The position numbers and the translations under genes are program-made. From assembly GCF_001517405.1 (NCBI RefSeq), contig NZ_LN907827.1:1060587-1124586 (forward strand): a stretch of 64,000 bases of DNA, read 5' to 3'. Of this stretch, positions 34,500 through 43,202 are shown piece by piece (within the stretch, counting starts at the first letter, position 1; every line of letters starts with the position of its first letter). Under the pieces are notes generated by a model. That model was given only the letters and a program-made list of their open reading frames with translations. It did no database searches and was not told where the DNA came from. Source of the DNA: Duffyella gerundensis. GTDB lineage: Bacteria > Pseudomonadota > Gammaproteobacteria > Enterobacterales > Enterobacteriaceae.

Positions 34500-34613
34500 A
34501 TGGTGTTCTCTTCTGTTCCTTTGTTCTGCTTTTCCCTTATTCAGCGCCTGCTGGTCATTAGCCTGTTAGTCGCCATGCTGGTTTGCGCGGTACGGTGGGC
34601 GATCGCGATATGA
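34500..34613 (+). CDS. Possible 37-residue hydrophobic leader ORF of the zinc importer
   Basis: Starts with ATG 10 bases after the Zur box (GGTGG just before it) and stops at a TGA that overlaps the ATPase ATG as ATGA. The peptide has one predicted membrane segment (LLVISLLVAMLVCAV) ending in RWAIAI. The ATPase start itself has only a poor Shine-Dalgarno (GTGGGCG), so coupling through this frame would help it. The same frame is open a little further upstream, to 34422. No homologue is recognised; it may be a leader peptide, a small transporter-associated protein, or chance. Confidence 0.4.
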   Translation: MVFSSVPLFCFSLIQRLLVISLLVAMLVCAVRWAIAI

Positions 34614-35287
34614 TCACCTTTTCTCAACTGCAGGTGGGCTATCAACGCCAGGCCGTTGCGCCTGAAATTACGCTGCATCTCAATACTGGCAGTATGACCG
34701 CGCTCACTGGCGCCAACGGCAGCGGTAAGTCGACCTTGCTGAAAACGCTGGCTGGATTGCTACCTGCGGTTTCGGGTCGATGGGCAATAGATAGCGCACG
34801 AGCGCAAATTGGCTGGATGCCGCAGCGCGCCGAACTGGAAAGTCATTTTCCGATCACCGTGTTTGAGCTGGTGGCGATGGGCTGCTGGTCACGCTGCGGA
34901 TGGTTTGGCGGCATTAACCGTGCACATCGTAAAGAAATCATGGCTTGTCTGGAAAAGGTGAACATGGCGGATTTCGCCCAGGCACAGCCGGGTACGCTGT
35001 CCGGCGGTCAATTGCAACGGGTGCTGTTTGCGCGTTTGCTGATGCAACAGTGCCGCGTATGGCTGCTTGATGAGCCGTTCAGCGGCGTCGACCAAAACAC
35101 CACATCACTGCTGCTGAAGATATTGCACCAGCAGCATCAGCAGGGCGGTACGCTGTTGGTCGTGCTTCACGATCGGGCAATGGTTGCACATGATTTTCCG
35201 CAGCAGCTTCATCTCGATGTGGAGAAAGCCCGTTTTCGACCGACCCTCAGCGTAACTGCATCGCAGTCTGAGGTAATAGCATGCTGA
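34610..35287 (+). CDS. Zinc/manganese-type ABC importer, ATP-binding subunit
   Basis: The NBD of a cluster A-I metal importer (ZnuC/AztA-like), 225 residues from the ATG at 34610. Walker A GANGSGKST is at residues 36-44, signature LSGGQLQR, Walker B VWLLDEPFSGVD and the H-loop His in VVLHDRA. Alternative upstream TTG starts exist. It overlaps the permease by 7 bases. The gene order ATPase-permease-binding protein differs from znuA/znuCB and recalls azt systems. Zinc is inferred from the Zur-like operator and the neighbouring L31B/L36B genes. Confidence 0.88.
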   Translation: MITFSQLQVGYQRQAVAPEITLHLNTGSMTALTGANGSGKSTLLKTLAGLLPAVSGRWAIDSARAQIGWMPQRAELESHFPITVFELVAMGCWSRCGWFGGINRAHRKEIMACLEKVNMADFAQAQPGTLSGGQLQRVLFARLLMQQCRVWLLDEPFSGVDQNTTSLLLKILHQQHQQGGTLLVVLHDRAMVAHDFPQQLHLDVEKARFRPTLSVTASQSEVIAC

Positions 35288-36123
35288 GCCTGTTCCATCC
35301 TTTCATTGAGTTCGGCTTTATGCGACGTGCGCTCATCGCCTGCGTGGCGCTTTCCATCAGTGCTACGCCGCTGGGCGTGTTTCTTTCCTTACGCCGTATG
35401 AGCCTGATTGGCGACGCCTTATCACACGCAGTTTTGCCCGGTGCGGCCATAGGTTATCTGCTTTCCGGACTCTCACTGGTGGCTATGGGCATCGGTGGAT
35501 TGATCGCAGGCCTGGCCGTCGCGCTGCTTTCCGGCGCGGTAAGCCGTTTTACGCCCCTGCGCGAAGATGCCAGCTTTGCCGGTTTCTATCTGGGATCGCT
35601 GGCGCTTGGTGTCACGCTGGTTTCGCTGCGGGGATCCAGTGTCGATCTGCTGCACGTTCTGTTCGGATCCCTGCTGGCGGTTGATGCACCGGCAATTATT
35701 TTGGTGGGCGCTATCGCGGCGTTCACGCTTATCGCTTTGGCCTTTCTCTATCGCCCGTTAGTGATCGACGCTTTTGATCCCACCTTTCTGCGGGCGCAAA
35801 GCCGCTGGAGTGCGCCGCTGGTACATGGCCTGTTTTTAACGCTGGTGGTACTGAACCTGGTGGCGGGCTTTCAGGTACTGGGAACGCTCATGTCGGTGGG
35901 CTTGATGATGCTCCCGGCCGCCAGCAGCCGTTTCTGGAGCCGCCATCTTTCCATGATGCTACTGAACGCGATGGCGCAGGCGGTAGCGGCCAGCGTCACA
36001 GGGCTGCTGTTATCCTGGCATTTTTCATTGCCAGCGGGGCCAGCGGTGGTGTTAAGCGCGACGGCACTGTTTTTTATCTCCATTTTAACCGGGCCCTGCG
36101 GTGGCTTATTACGCCGCACATAA
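35281..36123 (+). CDS. Zinc/manganese-type ABC importer, membrane permease
   Basis: A ZnuB-like integral membrane protein of 280 residues and about eight or nine helices. The family hallmark LRRMSLIGDALSHAVLPGAA (cytoplasmic coupling segment) is at residues 37-56, and FRVLGTLMSVG-type sequence appears late as FQVLGTLMSVGLMMLPAA. Its ATG lies inside the end of the ATPase gene, so translation is coupled. The substrate-binding protein follows after 16 bases. Confidence 0.92.
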   Translation: MLSLFHPFIEFGFMRRALIACVALSISATPLGVFLSLRRMSLIGDALSHAVLPGAAIGYLLSGLSLVAMGIGGLIAGLAVALLSGAVSRFTPLREDASFAGFYLGSLALGVTLVSLRGSSVDLLHVLFGSLLAVDAPAIILVGAIAAFTLIALAFLYRPLVIDAFDPTFLRAQSRWSAPLVHGLFLTLVVLNLVAGFQVLGTLMSVGLMMLPAASSRFWSRHLSMMLLNAMAQAVAASVTGLLLSWHFSLPAGPAVVLSATALFFISILTGPCGGLLRRT

Positions 36124-36139
36124 ACTGAGAGGAAAAAGT

Positions 36140-37018
36140 ATGAAAGCGTTACCCGTTGCATTGCTGATTGGTGCCATGAGCGCCGCGCCCCTGGCGATGG
36201 CGAAAGAGCTAAGCGCCGTGGCCAGCTTTACCGTGCTGGCTGATATCGTAAAAAATGTGGGTGGTGAACACGTGCAGGTAAAAAGCCTGGTGGGGCCGAA
36301 CGGCGATCCGCATACGTTTGAACCGACGCCGCAGGACAGCCAGGCGCTGGCACAGGCTGATGTGGTGTTTGTCAGTGGTTTAGGAATGGAAGGATGGATG
36401 GATCGACTGGTGACCGCGTCTGGCTACAAAGGAAAAGTGAATGTGGCGTCGGCAGGCATTGATACACGCAGCATGGAAGAGGAGGGCAAGCGCATCACCG
36501 ATCCACACGCATGGAACAGTATGCACAATGGCGCACGCTATGCCACTAACGTGATGAATGCGCTGATCGCTGCCGATCCCCAGGATGCCGCTTACTTTCG
36601 CCAGCGAGGATCCGCGTATATTGCACAACTCAATCAGCTGGACAGCTGGGCTGAAAAAACCTTCGCGGCCATTCCTCAGGCAAAACGCAAGGTGCTGACC
36701 AGCCACGACGCTTTTGGCTATTTTGGCCAGCGCTATCACGTCACTTTCCTCGCGCCGCAGGGGTTTTCAACGGAATCGGAAGCCAGCGCGGGCGATATGG
36801 CATCGCTGATTAACCAGCTCAAAGCAGAGAAGATTAAAACCTACTTTATCGAGAACCAGACCGATCCACGGCTGGTTAAGCAGATCGCCACCGAAACAGG
36901 TGCTGAGCCAGGCGGAGAACTCTATCCCGAAGCGTTATCAGCTGCGGACGGACCGGCGGCAAGCTACGTCGATGCTTTCAGGCATAACGTTACTGCCATT
37001 GCGAACAGCATGAAATAA
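36140..37018 (+). CDS. Zinc-type ABC importer, periplasmic metal-binding protein
   Basis: A cluster A-I solute-binding protein, 292 residues, with signal peptide ending ...LAMA at about residue 20. Three conserved metal His are visible in GDPHTFEPTP, DPHAWNS and SHDAFGYF, with an acidic fourth position near GGELYPEALS. The His-rich loop typical of E. coli ZnuA is missing, so it resembles AztC or SitA/MntC-like members in that respect. Three His favour zinc. The start follows GAGAGGA. Confidence 0.9.
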   Translation: MKALPVALLIGAMSAAPLAMAKELSAVASFTVLADIVKNVGGEHVQVKSLVGPNGDPHTFEPTPQDSQALAQADVVFVSGLGMEGWMDRLVTASGYKGKVNVASAGIDTRSMEEEGKRITDPHAWNSMHNGARYATNVMNALIAADPQDAAYFRQRGSAYIAQLNQLDSWAEKTFAAIPQAKRKVLTSHDAFGYFGQRYHVTFLAPQGFSTESEASAGDMASLINQLKAEKIKTYFIENQTDPRLVKQIATETGAEPGGELYPEALSAADGPAASYVDAFRHNVTAIANSMK

Positions 37019-37041
37019 CAGGGAGCCCGCTGAGCGCGGGC

Positions 37042-37069
37042 AAAAAAAAAGCCGGATCAATCATCCGGC
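37042..37069 (-). terminator. rpmJ2 terminator
   Basis: On the minus strand, stem GCCGGAT/ATCCGGC with loop GATTG is followed by nine T; it is 24 bases beyond the rpmJ2 stop. Confidence 0.9.
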
Positions 37070-37092
37070 AAATCACATCATGCACAACGTGC

Positions 37093-37233
37093 TTATCTTC
37101 TTTTCTTTCTTCCCTGAACGGCCTTGAAACGTGGATTGGTTTTACAAATCACATAAATGCGACCGCGACGACGTACCACTTTGCAATCTTTATGGCGCGC
37201 CTTAGCGGAGCGCAGCGAGCTAAGCACCTGCAT
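37093..37233 (-). CDS. rpmJ2: Zinc-independent ribosomal protein L36 (type B)
   Basis: A 46-residue bL36 paralogue (ykgO type), [11 protein letters not shown] to RKKRR. The zinc-ribbon set of the ordinary L36 is incomplete: only two Cys (HKDCKVV, VICK) remain, the first Cys and the His being lost, as in C-minus forms that replace L36 during zinc starvation. It is 9 bases after rpmE2 in one operon behind a Zur-like operator. It is too short for common ORF cut-offs. Confidence 0.95.
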   Translation of the reverse strand: MQVLSSLRSAKARHKDCKVVRRRGRIYVICKTNPRFKAVQGRKKRR

Positions 37234-37242
37234 CTGTTTCCC

Positions 37243-37500
37243 TTACTTCGCTGAACCAAGAAAACGGCCAAAACGCTTATTGAAGCGTGCCGCGCTGCCT
37301 TCTTTAGCAAACTCTTTCTGCTTGCCGGTGTAATAGACATGTGAGGCGGAGGAGACATCCAGCGTGACGTAAGGATAGGTTGCGCCTTCGAATTCCACGC
37401 TGCGGTCGGTCTTGATGGTTGAGCCAATTTTAAACCAGCTGTCGACGGTGGTGTCATGGAAGACCACCTGACGATAGTCAGGGTGAATACCTGATTTCAT
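37243..37500 (-). CDS. rpmE2: Zinc-independent ribosomal protein L31 (type B)
   Basis: An 85-residue bL31 paralogue (ykgM type) with the block [17 protein letters not shown] and no Cys at all, so no zinc site. Replacing the zinc-bearing L31 frees ribosomal zinc under starvation. The start at 37500 has TTGGAG 6 bases upstream. The promoter and Zur-like box directly precede it. It forms an operon with rpmJ2 and is convergent with the zinc importer. Confidence 0.96.
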   Translation of the reverse strand: MKSGIHPDYRQVVFHDTTVDSWFKIGSTIKTDRSVEFEGATYPYVTLDVSSASHVYYTGKQKEFAKEGSAARFNKRFGRFLGSAK

Positions 37501-37512
37501 ACATGCTCCAAT

Positions 37513-37534
37513 TTGTTATGTTATAACGTAACAA
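37513..37534 (-). promoter_or_regulatory. Putative Zur box of rpmE2-rpmJ2
   Basis: A near-perfect 22-base palindrome (TTGTTATGTTA on one arm, TTGTTACGTTA on the other strand). It shares TTGTTATGTTATAAC with the box at 34470. It lies immediately downstream of the -10 box and covers the expected transcription start, which is ideal for repression. Confidence 0.82.
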
Positions 37535-37535
37535 T

Positions 37536-37564
37536 AGTATAGAGCGTGCAGAATGACTTTGCAA
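37536..37564 (-). promoter_or_regulatory. Promoter of rpmE2-rpmJ2
   Basis: Minus-strand TTGCAA (37559-37564), exactly 17 bases, then TATACT (37536-37541). The Zur-like box begins one base further on. Confidence 0.8.
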
Positions 37565-37580
37565 TCCTCGAATAACAGGC

Positions 37581-37610
37581 AAAAAAAAGAGGCCGCAAAA
37601 GCGGCCTCTT
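37581..37610 (-). terminator. acrAB terminator
   Basis: Minus-strand stem AAGAGGCCGC/GCGGCCTCTT with loop TTTT, followed by six T, just past the acrB stop. Confidence 0.92.
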
Positions 37611-37626
37611 AACGTGCAAAGATTAC

Positions 37627-40600
37627 TTACTGATGGTGTTCAACCGGATGGCCTTTTTCCACTTCATCTTTGTTCTTGCTGAAGCGGCGGCGAACCACCA
37701 CAAAGAACACCGGTACGAAGAAGATAGCCAGCACGGTTGCCGTCACCATACCGCCCATTACGCCAGTACCTACGGCGTTTTGCGCGCCGGAACCGGCACC
37801 GGTACTGATGGTCAGCGGCAGTACACCGAGAATAAAGGCGAGTGAGGTCATCAGAATCGGACGTAAACGCATACGTACCGCTTCCAGCGTCGCCTCAATT
37901 AAGCCTTTGCCCTCTTTCTCCATCAGATCCTTGGCAAATTCCACGATGAGGATGGCGTTCTTCGCCGATAGTCCCACCGTCGTCAGCAGGCCTACCACGA
38001 AGTAAACGTCGTTGCTCAATCCACGCAGCGTGGTAAAGATCAGCGCACCGATAACCCCTAATGGCACCACCAACATAACCGCAAACGGAATGGACCAGCT
38101 CTCATACAGTGCAGCCAAACAGAGGAAGACGACAATCAGCGAGATAGCATACAGCGCTGGTGCCTGGTTGCCCGACAGACGTTCCTGATAGGACATGCCG
38201 GTCCAGTCGTAGCCGATACCGGCTGGCAACTTAGACGTAAGCTCCTCCATCATTTTCATCGCATCGCCCGAACTCTTGCCCGGTGCAGGCTGACCCAGAA
38301 TCTCCATTGACGGCAGGCCGTTATAACGCTCAAGACGCGGTGAACCATACTGCCATTTTGCCGTAGCAAAAGAGGAGAAGGGCACCATCTCGCCGTTGCT
38401 GGCGCGTACAAACCACTTATTAATATCGCCAGGCAGCATGCGCGATTCAACGTTACCCATGACATACACTTTCTTCACGCGACCGCGATCGATAAAGTCA
38501 TTGACGTAGGAGCCACCCCAGGCTGCACCCAGCGTGGTGTTGATATCAGACAGTGATACGCCTAACGCCTGCGCTTTCTCCTGATCGATCATCAGTTTGT
38601 ACTGCGGCGTATCTTCCATACCGTTTGGACGAACGCCGACCAGCGTATCGGGGTGCTGAGCGATCATGCCGAACAGCTGATTACGCGCCTGCATTAACTT
38701 GTCATGACCGAGGTTAGCCTGATCGATCAGTTCAAAGTCGAAGCCGGTGGCGTTACCCAGTTCGATAATAGCCGGCAGGTTAAACGGAATAACCATACCA
38801 TCGCGAATCGCACCCAACGCCTGCATGGCGCGACCGGCAATGGCTGGCACTTTGTTGTCAGCGCCGCTACGTTCATCCCAGTCTTTCAGGCTGACGAAGG
38901 CGATACCTGTGTTCTGTCCACGACCGGCAAAACCGAAGCCACTCACGGTAAACACCGACTTCACGTTCGCTTTTTCTTTGGTCAGGAAGTAGTCCGATAC
39001 CTGATTCAGCACCTTCTGCGTACGTTGCTGTGTTGCACCGGCAGGCAGCTGCGCCTGAGCCAGCAGCAAGCCCTGATCCTCTTCCGGCAGGAACGAAGAG
39101 GGCAGACGCAGGAACAGGAATGCCATACCAACTACGATCAGCAGATAGATCACCAGATAACGACCGGTGCTGCGCACGATGTGGCCCACGCTGTCGGTAT
39201 AATGGTTGGTGCTCTTATCAAAGACGCGGTTAAACCAGCCGAAGAAACCGGTGGTTTTGCCGTGATCGCCTTTTTTGATCGGCTTCAGCATGGTGGCACA
39301 CAGCGCTGGCGTCAGAATCAACGCCACAATGACCGACAGCACCATGGCAGAAACGATGGTGATCGAGAACTGGCGATAGATGACACCGGTTGAACCGCCG
39401 AAGAAGGCCATTGGAATAAAGACCGCAGAGAGCACCAGCGCAATACCGACCAGCGCGCCCTGAATCTGTTCCATCGACTTCTTGGTCGCTTCTTTAGGCG
39501 AGATACCTTCTTCGGCCATCACGCGCTCGACGTTTTCCACCACCACGATCGCATCATCCACCAACAGCCCGATGGCGAGCACCAACCCGAACATGGTTAA
39601 GGTGTTTATCGAATAGCCAAAGGCGTTGATGATGGCAAACGTTCCCAACAGCACTACCGGCACGGCAATCGTTGGGATCAACGTGGCGCGGAAGTTTTGC
39701 AGGAACAGGTACATAACCAGGAAGACCAGCACGATCGCTTCAAACAGCGTTTTCACCACTTCGTGAATAGAGATTTTCACGAACGGCGTGGTGTCGTACG
39801 GATAAACTGTTTTCATACCTGCCGGGAAGTTTGGTGCCAGTTTAGCCAGCTCCGCTTTTACCGCTTCAGCGGTATCCAACGCGTTAGCACCGGTAGCCAG
39901 TTTGATACCGATGCCGGAGGCAGGCTTACCGTTGTATTCGGCTATGGTTTCGTAGTTTTCACCGCCAAGCTCGATTTTCGCTACGTCGCGCAGGCGCACC
40001 TGCGAACCATCCTGATTGACCTTCAGCAAAATTTTGCCGAACTCATCAGTGGAGGTTAAACGTGTCTGTGCAATGATCGAGGCATTGAGCTGTTGGCCCG
40101 GCGCCGCTGGCGTACCGCCTAACTGACCTGCCGCGACCTGGGCGTTCTGCGTGGTGATTGCAGTGACGACATCCACAGGCGTGAGCTGATAGTTATTGAG
40201 CTTGTCAGGATCCATCCAGATACGCATCGCGTACTGCGCACCAAAGATTTGCGTATCGCCTACGCCGGTCACGCGGCTGATCGGATCTTTGATGTTAGAG
40301 GCAACATAGTCAGAAATGTCATTCTGCGTCATGCTGCCATCTTCGCTCACAAAGCCTGCTACCATCAGGAAGCTGCTGGAGGATTTCTGAACCTGAATAC
40401 CCTGTTGTTGCACTTCCTGAGGCAGAAGCGGCATAGCCAGCTGCAGTTTGTTCTGCACCTGAACCTGAGCAATGTCTGGGTTAGTTCCTGATTCAAAAGA
40501 GATAGTCAGCTGCAGAGTGCCCGATGAATCGCTGTTTGAGGACATATACATCAGCCCGTCAATGCCATTCATGTTCTGCTCGATAACCTGCGTAACCGAA

Positions 40601-40776
40601 TCCTGCAGGGTCTTCGCATCCGCACCCGGATAGCTGGCGCGAATTTGCACGGCCGTTGGCGCAACATTGGGATATTGCTCAATCGGTAATTGCAAAATCG
40701 ACAGCGCGCCTGCCAACATGATGATGATGGCGATGACCCACGCGAAGATAGGGCGATCGATAAAAAACTTAGCCAT
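37627..40776 (-). CDS. acrB: RND multidrug efflux pump AcrB
   Basis: The inner-membrane proton/drug antiporter of AcrAB-TolC. The 1049 residues equal the E. coli length. The proton-relay Asp pair is in [14 protein letters not shown] (about 407-408) and the relay Lys in [15 protein letters not shown] (about 940). The N-terminus [17 protein letters not shown] is typical. Porter and funnel domains are full length. It is 16 bases after acrA. Confidence 0.98.
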   Translation of the reverse strand: MAKFFIDRPIFAWVIAIIIMLAGALSILQLPIEQYPNVAPTAVQIRASYPGADAKTLQDSVTQVIEQNMNGIDGLMYMSSNSDSSGTLQLTISFESGTNPDIAQVQVQNKLQLAMPLLPQEVQQQGIQVQKSSSSFLMVAGFVSEDGSMTQNDISDYVASNIKDPISRVTGVGDTQIFGAQYAMRIWMDPDKLNNYQLTPVDVVTAITTQNAQVAAGQLGGTPAAPGQQLNASIIAQTRLTSTDEFGKILLKVNQDGSQVRLRDVAKIELGGENYETIAEYNGKPASGIGIKLATGANALDTAEAVKAELAKLAPNFPAGMKTVYPYDTTPFVKISIHEVVKTLFEAIVLVFLVMYLFLQNFRATLIPTIAVPVVLLGTFAIINAFGYSINTLTMFGLVLAIGLLVDDAIVVVENVERVMAEEGISPKEATKKSMEQIQGALVGIALVLSAVFIPMAFFGGSTGVIYRQFSITIVSAMVLSVIVALILTPALCATMLKPIKKGDHGKTTGFFGWFNRVFDKSTNHYTDSVGHIVRSTGRYLVIYLLIVVGMAFLFLRLPSSFLPEEDQGLLLAQAQLPAGATQQRTQKVLNQVSDYFLTKEKANVKSVFTVSGFGFAGRGQNTGIAFVSLKDWDERSGADNKVPAIAGRAMQALGAIRDGMVIPFNLPAIIELGNATGFDFELIDQANLGHDKLMQARNQLFGMIAQHPDTLVGVRPNGMEDTPQYKLMIDQEKAQALGVSLSDINTTLGAAWGGSYVNDFIDRGRVKKVYVMGNVESRMLPGDINKWFVRASNGEMVPFSSFATAKWQYGSPRLERYNGLPSMEILGQPAPGKSSGDAMKMMEELTSKLPAGIGYDWTGMSYQERLSGNQAPALYAISLIVVFLCLAALYESWSIPFAVMLVVPLGVIGALIFTTLRGLSNDVYFVVGLLTTVGLSAKNAILIVEFAKDLMEKEGKGLIEATLEAVRMRLRPILMTSLAFILGVLPLTISTGAGSGAQNAVGTGVMGGMVTATVLAIFFVPVFFVVVRRRFSKNKDEVEKGHPVEHHQ

Positions 40777-40792
40777 GTGTCAGTGGCTCCTG

Positions 40793-41989
40793 TTAAGGCT
40801 GCTTGTTGTCAGCATTGGCTTGCGGAGCAGCATCAGCTTTAGCATCTGCTGAAACTTCCTGCGGCGTGACCTGCGCGCCTGGCTTCGCTCGCTGGGTACC
40901 CGTGGTAATCACCCGATCGCCATCTTTCAGACCTTCAGTCACTAACCATTTGTCGCCAATCGCCTGATCGGTTTTCAGCGAACGTACGGCCACTTTATTA
41001 TCCGCACCCACGACCATTGCCGTTGCCTGACCGGTTGGCGTACGAGTTACCGCCTGTTGCGGCACCAGCAGCGCATTTGGATTGATGCCTTCTTCCAGAC
41101 GTGCACGGACAAACATCCCTGGCAGCAGACGATGTTCCGGGTTAGGGAAGACAGCACGCAGGGTGATGGAGCCGGTGGTTTGATCAACGCTGACATCAGA
41201 GAATTCTAATGTACCGGTCTGACTATATTCGCTACCGTTTTGCAGCAGAAGGGTGACGCTGGCTTTGCCGTCATTCTGTTTCAGCTTGCCAGATTCGAGT
41301 TCGTTACGCAGACGCATGAAATCGTCACTGGATTGGGTGACGTCAACATAGATAGGGTCGAGTTGCTGCACGGTTGCCAGCGCATCCGTTTGGCCATTTT
41401 GCACCAGCGCACCTTCGGTAAAAGCAGATTTACCAATGCGGCCGCTGATAGGTGAGGTTACTTTGGTGTAGGCCAGGTTAATGCGCGCGGTTTCCACGCT
41501 CGCTTTTGCAACCTGAACTGCAGCAGAGGTTTGGCTCTGAGTAGAGATCGCCTGATCGTAATCCTGCTGACTGATATATTTGGTGCCGAGCAGCGGTTTG
41601 TAACGCTTAACCGTGGTGGCCGCGATTTGTGCATTAGCCTGCGCCTGAGCAAGATCGCCTTTTGCACTGTCGTAAGCCGCCTGGTAAGTCGCCGGATCGA
41701 TCTGATAAAGCGATTCACCCGCTTTAATATCCGTTCCCTCAACAAAGTTGCGCTTTAAAATAATGCCGGAAACCTGTGGGCGTACTTCCGCAATGCGATA
41801 AGCATTGGTTCTGCCTGGTAGCTCAGTGGTAATTTTCAACGGCTCGCTTTTCAACGTTAACACGCCAACTTCGGGTGCTTGTTGAGCCGGTGCCTGTTGA
41901 GATTTGTTATCATCACAGCCTATCAGTGCCACGCTGCCTGAAAGCATCAGGAAGGCCGCCAGAGGCTTGATTCCTCTGTTCTTATTCAT
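40793..41989 (-). CDS. acrA: Periplasmic adaptor lipoprotein AcrA
   Basis: A membrane fusion protein linking AcrB to TolC, 398 residues. Lipobox ALIGC (Cys at about 25) follows the signal peptide. Then come the lipoyl half-motifs, an alpha-helical hairpin (about 95-175, with SQQDYDQAISTQSQTSAAV), a beta-barrel and a membrane-proximal domain. The C-terminus is Ala/Asp/Asn/Gln-rich (ADAKADAAPQAN). It is the first gene of acrAB. Confidence 0.97.
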   Translation of the reverse strand: MNKNRGIKPLAAFLMLSGSVALIGCDDNKSQQAPAQQAPEVGVLTLKSEPLKITTELPGRTNAYRIAEVRPQVSGIILKRNFVEGTDIKAGESLYQIDPATYQAAYDSAKGDLAQAQANAQIAATTVKRYKPLLGTKYISQQDYDQAISTQSQTSAAVQVAKASVETARINLAYTKVTSPISGRIGKSAFTEGALVQNGQTDALATVQQLDPIYVDVTQSSDDFMRLRNELESGKLKQNDGKASVTLLLQNGSEYSQTGTLEFSDVSVDQTTGSITLRAVFPNPEHRLLPGMFVRARLEEGINPNALLVPQQAVTRTPTGQATAMVVGADNKVAVRSLKTDQAIGDKWLVTEGLKDGDRVITTGTQRAKPGAQVTPQEVSADAKADAAPQANADNKQP

Positions 41990-42078
41990 AAATAAACCTC
42001 GAGTGTCCGCTATCGATCGTCCAATGGATCACAAACCCTTGAACCCATTGCTGCGTTTAAATTATGGTCGTGCTATGG

Positions 42079-42102
42079 TACATACATTCGCAAATGTATG
42101 TA
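42079..42102. promoter_or_regulatory. AcrR operator in the acrA-acrR divergent region
   Basis: A 24-base palindrome, TACATACATT-CGCA-AATGTATGTA, nearly identical to the E. coli AcrR operator. A CATAAT -10-like box for acrA lies at 42061-42066 on the minus strand. Autorepression of acrR and repression of acrAB are expected. Confidence 0.92.
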
Positions 42103-42130
42103 AATCTGCCTTTCCGCAAAAAAACACCTT

Positions 42131-42769
42131 ATGGCACGAAAAACCAAACAACAAGCACTTGAAACACGAGGCCATATCATTGATGCAGCGATAAGCTGCT
42201 TTTCAGAACAGGGTGTTTCTGCAACCTCACTTGCTGACGTTGCGGCTGCTGCTGGTGTAACGCGCGGCGCCATCTACTGGCATTTTAAAAACAAGACCGA
42301 TTTACTCAATGAAATCTGGATGCAAACCGATTCCAGTCTTGATGAAGTGGAGCTTGAGTATCAGTCAAAATTCCCTGGCGATCCACTCTCCGTTTTACGC
42401 GCCATGCTAATTCATCTGCTTGAGGCGACCGTCCATGACTGTCGCCGACGTGCATTAATGGAGATTATCTTTCATAAATGTGAATTTGTCGGTGAGATGG
42501 CTGTTTTGCAGCATATGCAGCAACGGTTGCTGGCAGAGTGTTATGAGAAGATAGAAGAAGTGCTGCGACAATGCATTGACGCCGGACAACTCCCTTTGGC
42601 GTTAAATACGCGACGCACCGCCATTATTATGCGCAGCTACGTTACCGGTTTAATGGAGAACTGGTTATTCAGCCCGGAGAAATTTGATCTTGCTGCCGAA
42701 GCCGCCACGCTTATCGATGGTTTTATCGATATGCTGCGGCTCAGTCCGTCGCTACGCTTGGCTGATTAA
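42131..42769 (+). CDS. acrR: TetR-family repressor AcrR
   Basis: Drug-responsive repressor of acrAB, 212 residues. N-terminal HTH ([21 protein letters not shown], about 28-48 with its recognition helix) and a ligand-binding domain containing [18 protein letters not shown]. It is divergent from acrA. Its 3' end overlaps the convergent rsmS by 18 bases. Confidence 0.97.
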   Translation: MARKTKQQALETRGHIIDAAISCFSEQGVSATSLADVAAAAGVTRGAIYWHFKNKTDLLNEIWMQTDSSLDEVELEYQSKFPGDPLSVLRAMLIHLLEATVHDCRRRALMEIIFHKCEFVGEMAVLQHMQQRLLAECYEKIEEVLRQCIDAGQLPLALNTRRTAIIMRSYVTGLMENWLFSPEKFDLAAEAATLIDGFIDMLRLSPSLRLAD

Positions 42770-42910
42770 ACGCGCGGCTTTTTTTTCATAATCCTGCTTA
42801 ACGATCTCCAGCGCGGCCAATACCGTATCGGCCTCTATCTGGCTCTCTTCGAGTAGCATGATCAGATCAACGGCCAGTTTGACCTCATCCGGCGCACTTT
42901 CCAGGGACAT
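42752..42910 (-). CDS. rsmS: RsmS/YbaM family small protein (DUF2496)
   Basis: A 52-residue protein, [20 protein letters not shown] and onwards, very close to E. coli YbaM; in Erwinia/Pectobacterium the family member RsmS influences virulence-factor regulation. The start at 42910 has GAGGAA 8 bases upstream. In E. coli mscK lies between acrR and this gene; here mscK is missing and the ORF runs 18 bases into the end of acrR. Confidence 0.9.
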   Translation of the reverse strand: MSLESAPDEVKLAVDLIMLLEESQIEADTVLAALEIVKQDYEKKAARLISQA

Positions 42911-42920
42911 TATCGTTTCC

Positions 42921-43166
42921 TCACAGGCGAAGTTTTCGGGCAACCAGAATCATCAGCAGGGCACCGACCAGCGCCAGCCCCAGCGCACGTGGATGAATCA
43001 CCGCCAGCGTTCCCCAGTCAAAATAACTGCTGATATAGCCGCCGATCAGGGCGCCGATGACAGCCAGCACCAGAACGGCAACGAATCCGCCGGGACGGCC
43101 CGGTAAAAAATAGCGTGCCACCGCTCCGGCAGCAGCACCGGTGACAATCCATGACAACAAGCCCAT
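42921..43166 (-). CDS. GlsB/YeaQ/YmgE family membrane protein
   Basis: An 81-residue inner-membrane protein with three hydrophobic segments and the Gly-rich pattern of the transglycosylase-associated family ([23 protein letters not shown], then [14 protein letters not shown]). The name is historical; members are stress-induced and of unknown function. It lies between priC and rsmS, a position not occupied in E. coli, only 10 bases upstream of rsmS. Confidence 0.88.
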   Translation of the reverse strand: MGLLSWIVTGAAAGAVARYFLPGRPGGFVAVLVLAVIGALIGGYISSYFDWGTLAVIHPRALGLALVGALLMILVARKLRL

Positions 43167-43202
43167 AGCGCCTCCTCTGTTAAATCTGGCTCATAAGTAT
43201 AG

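Noticed and set aside
37024..37050. Hairpin GCCCGC/GCGGGC plus A-run after the zinc-binding protein gene
   Set aside because: On the plus strand the stem is followed by A, not T, so it is not an intrinsic terminator for that operon; the A-run serves the minus-strand rpmJ2 terminator.
37149..37457. 102-codon frame over rpmE2 and rpmJ2
   Set aside because: Out of frame with two clearly recognised ribosomal protein genes that fully explain the region.
38704..39393. 229-codon open frame antisense to acrB
   Set aside because: Gln/His/Arg-rich shadow of acrB; other antisense frames also occur along acrB.
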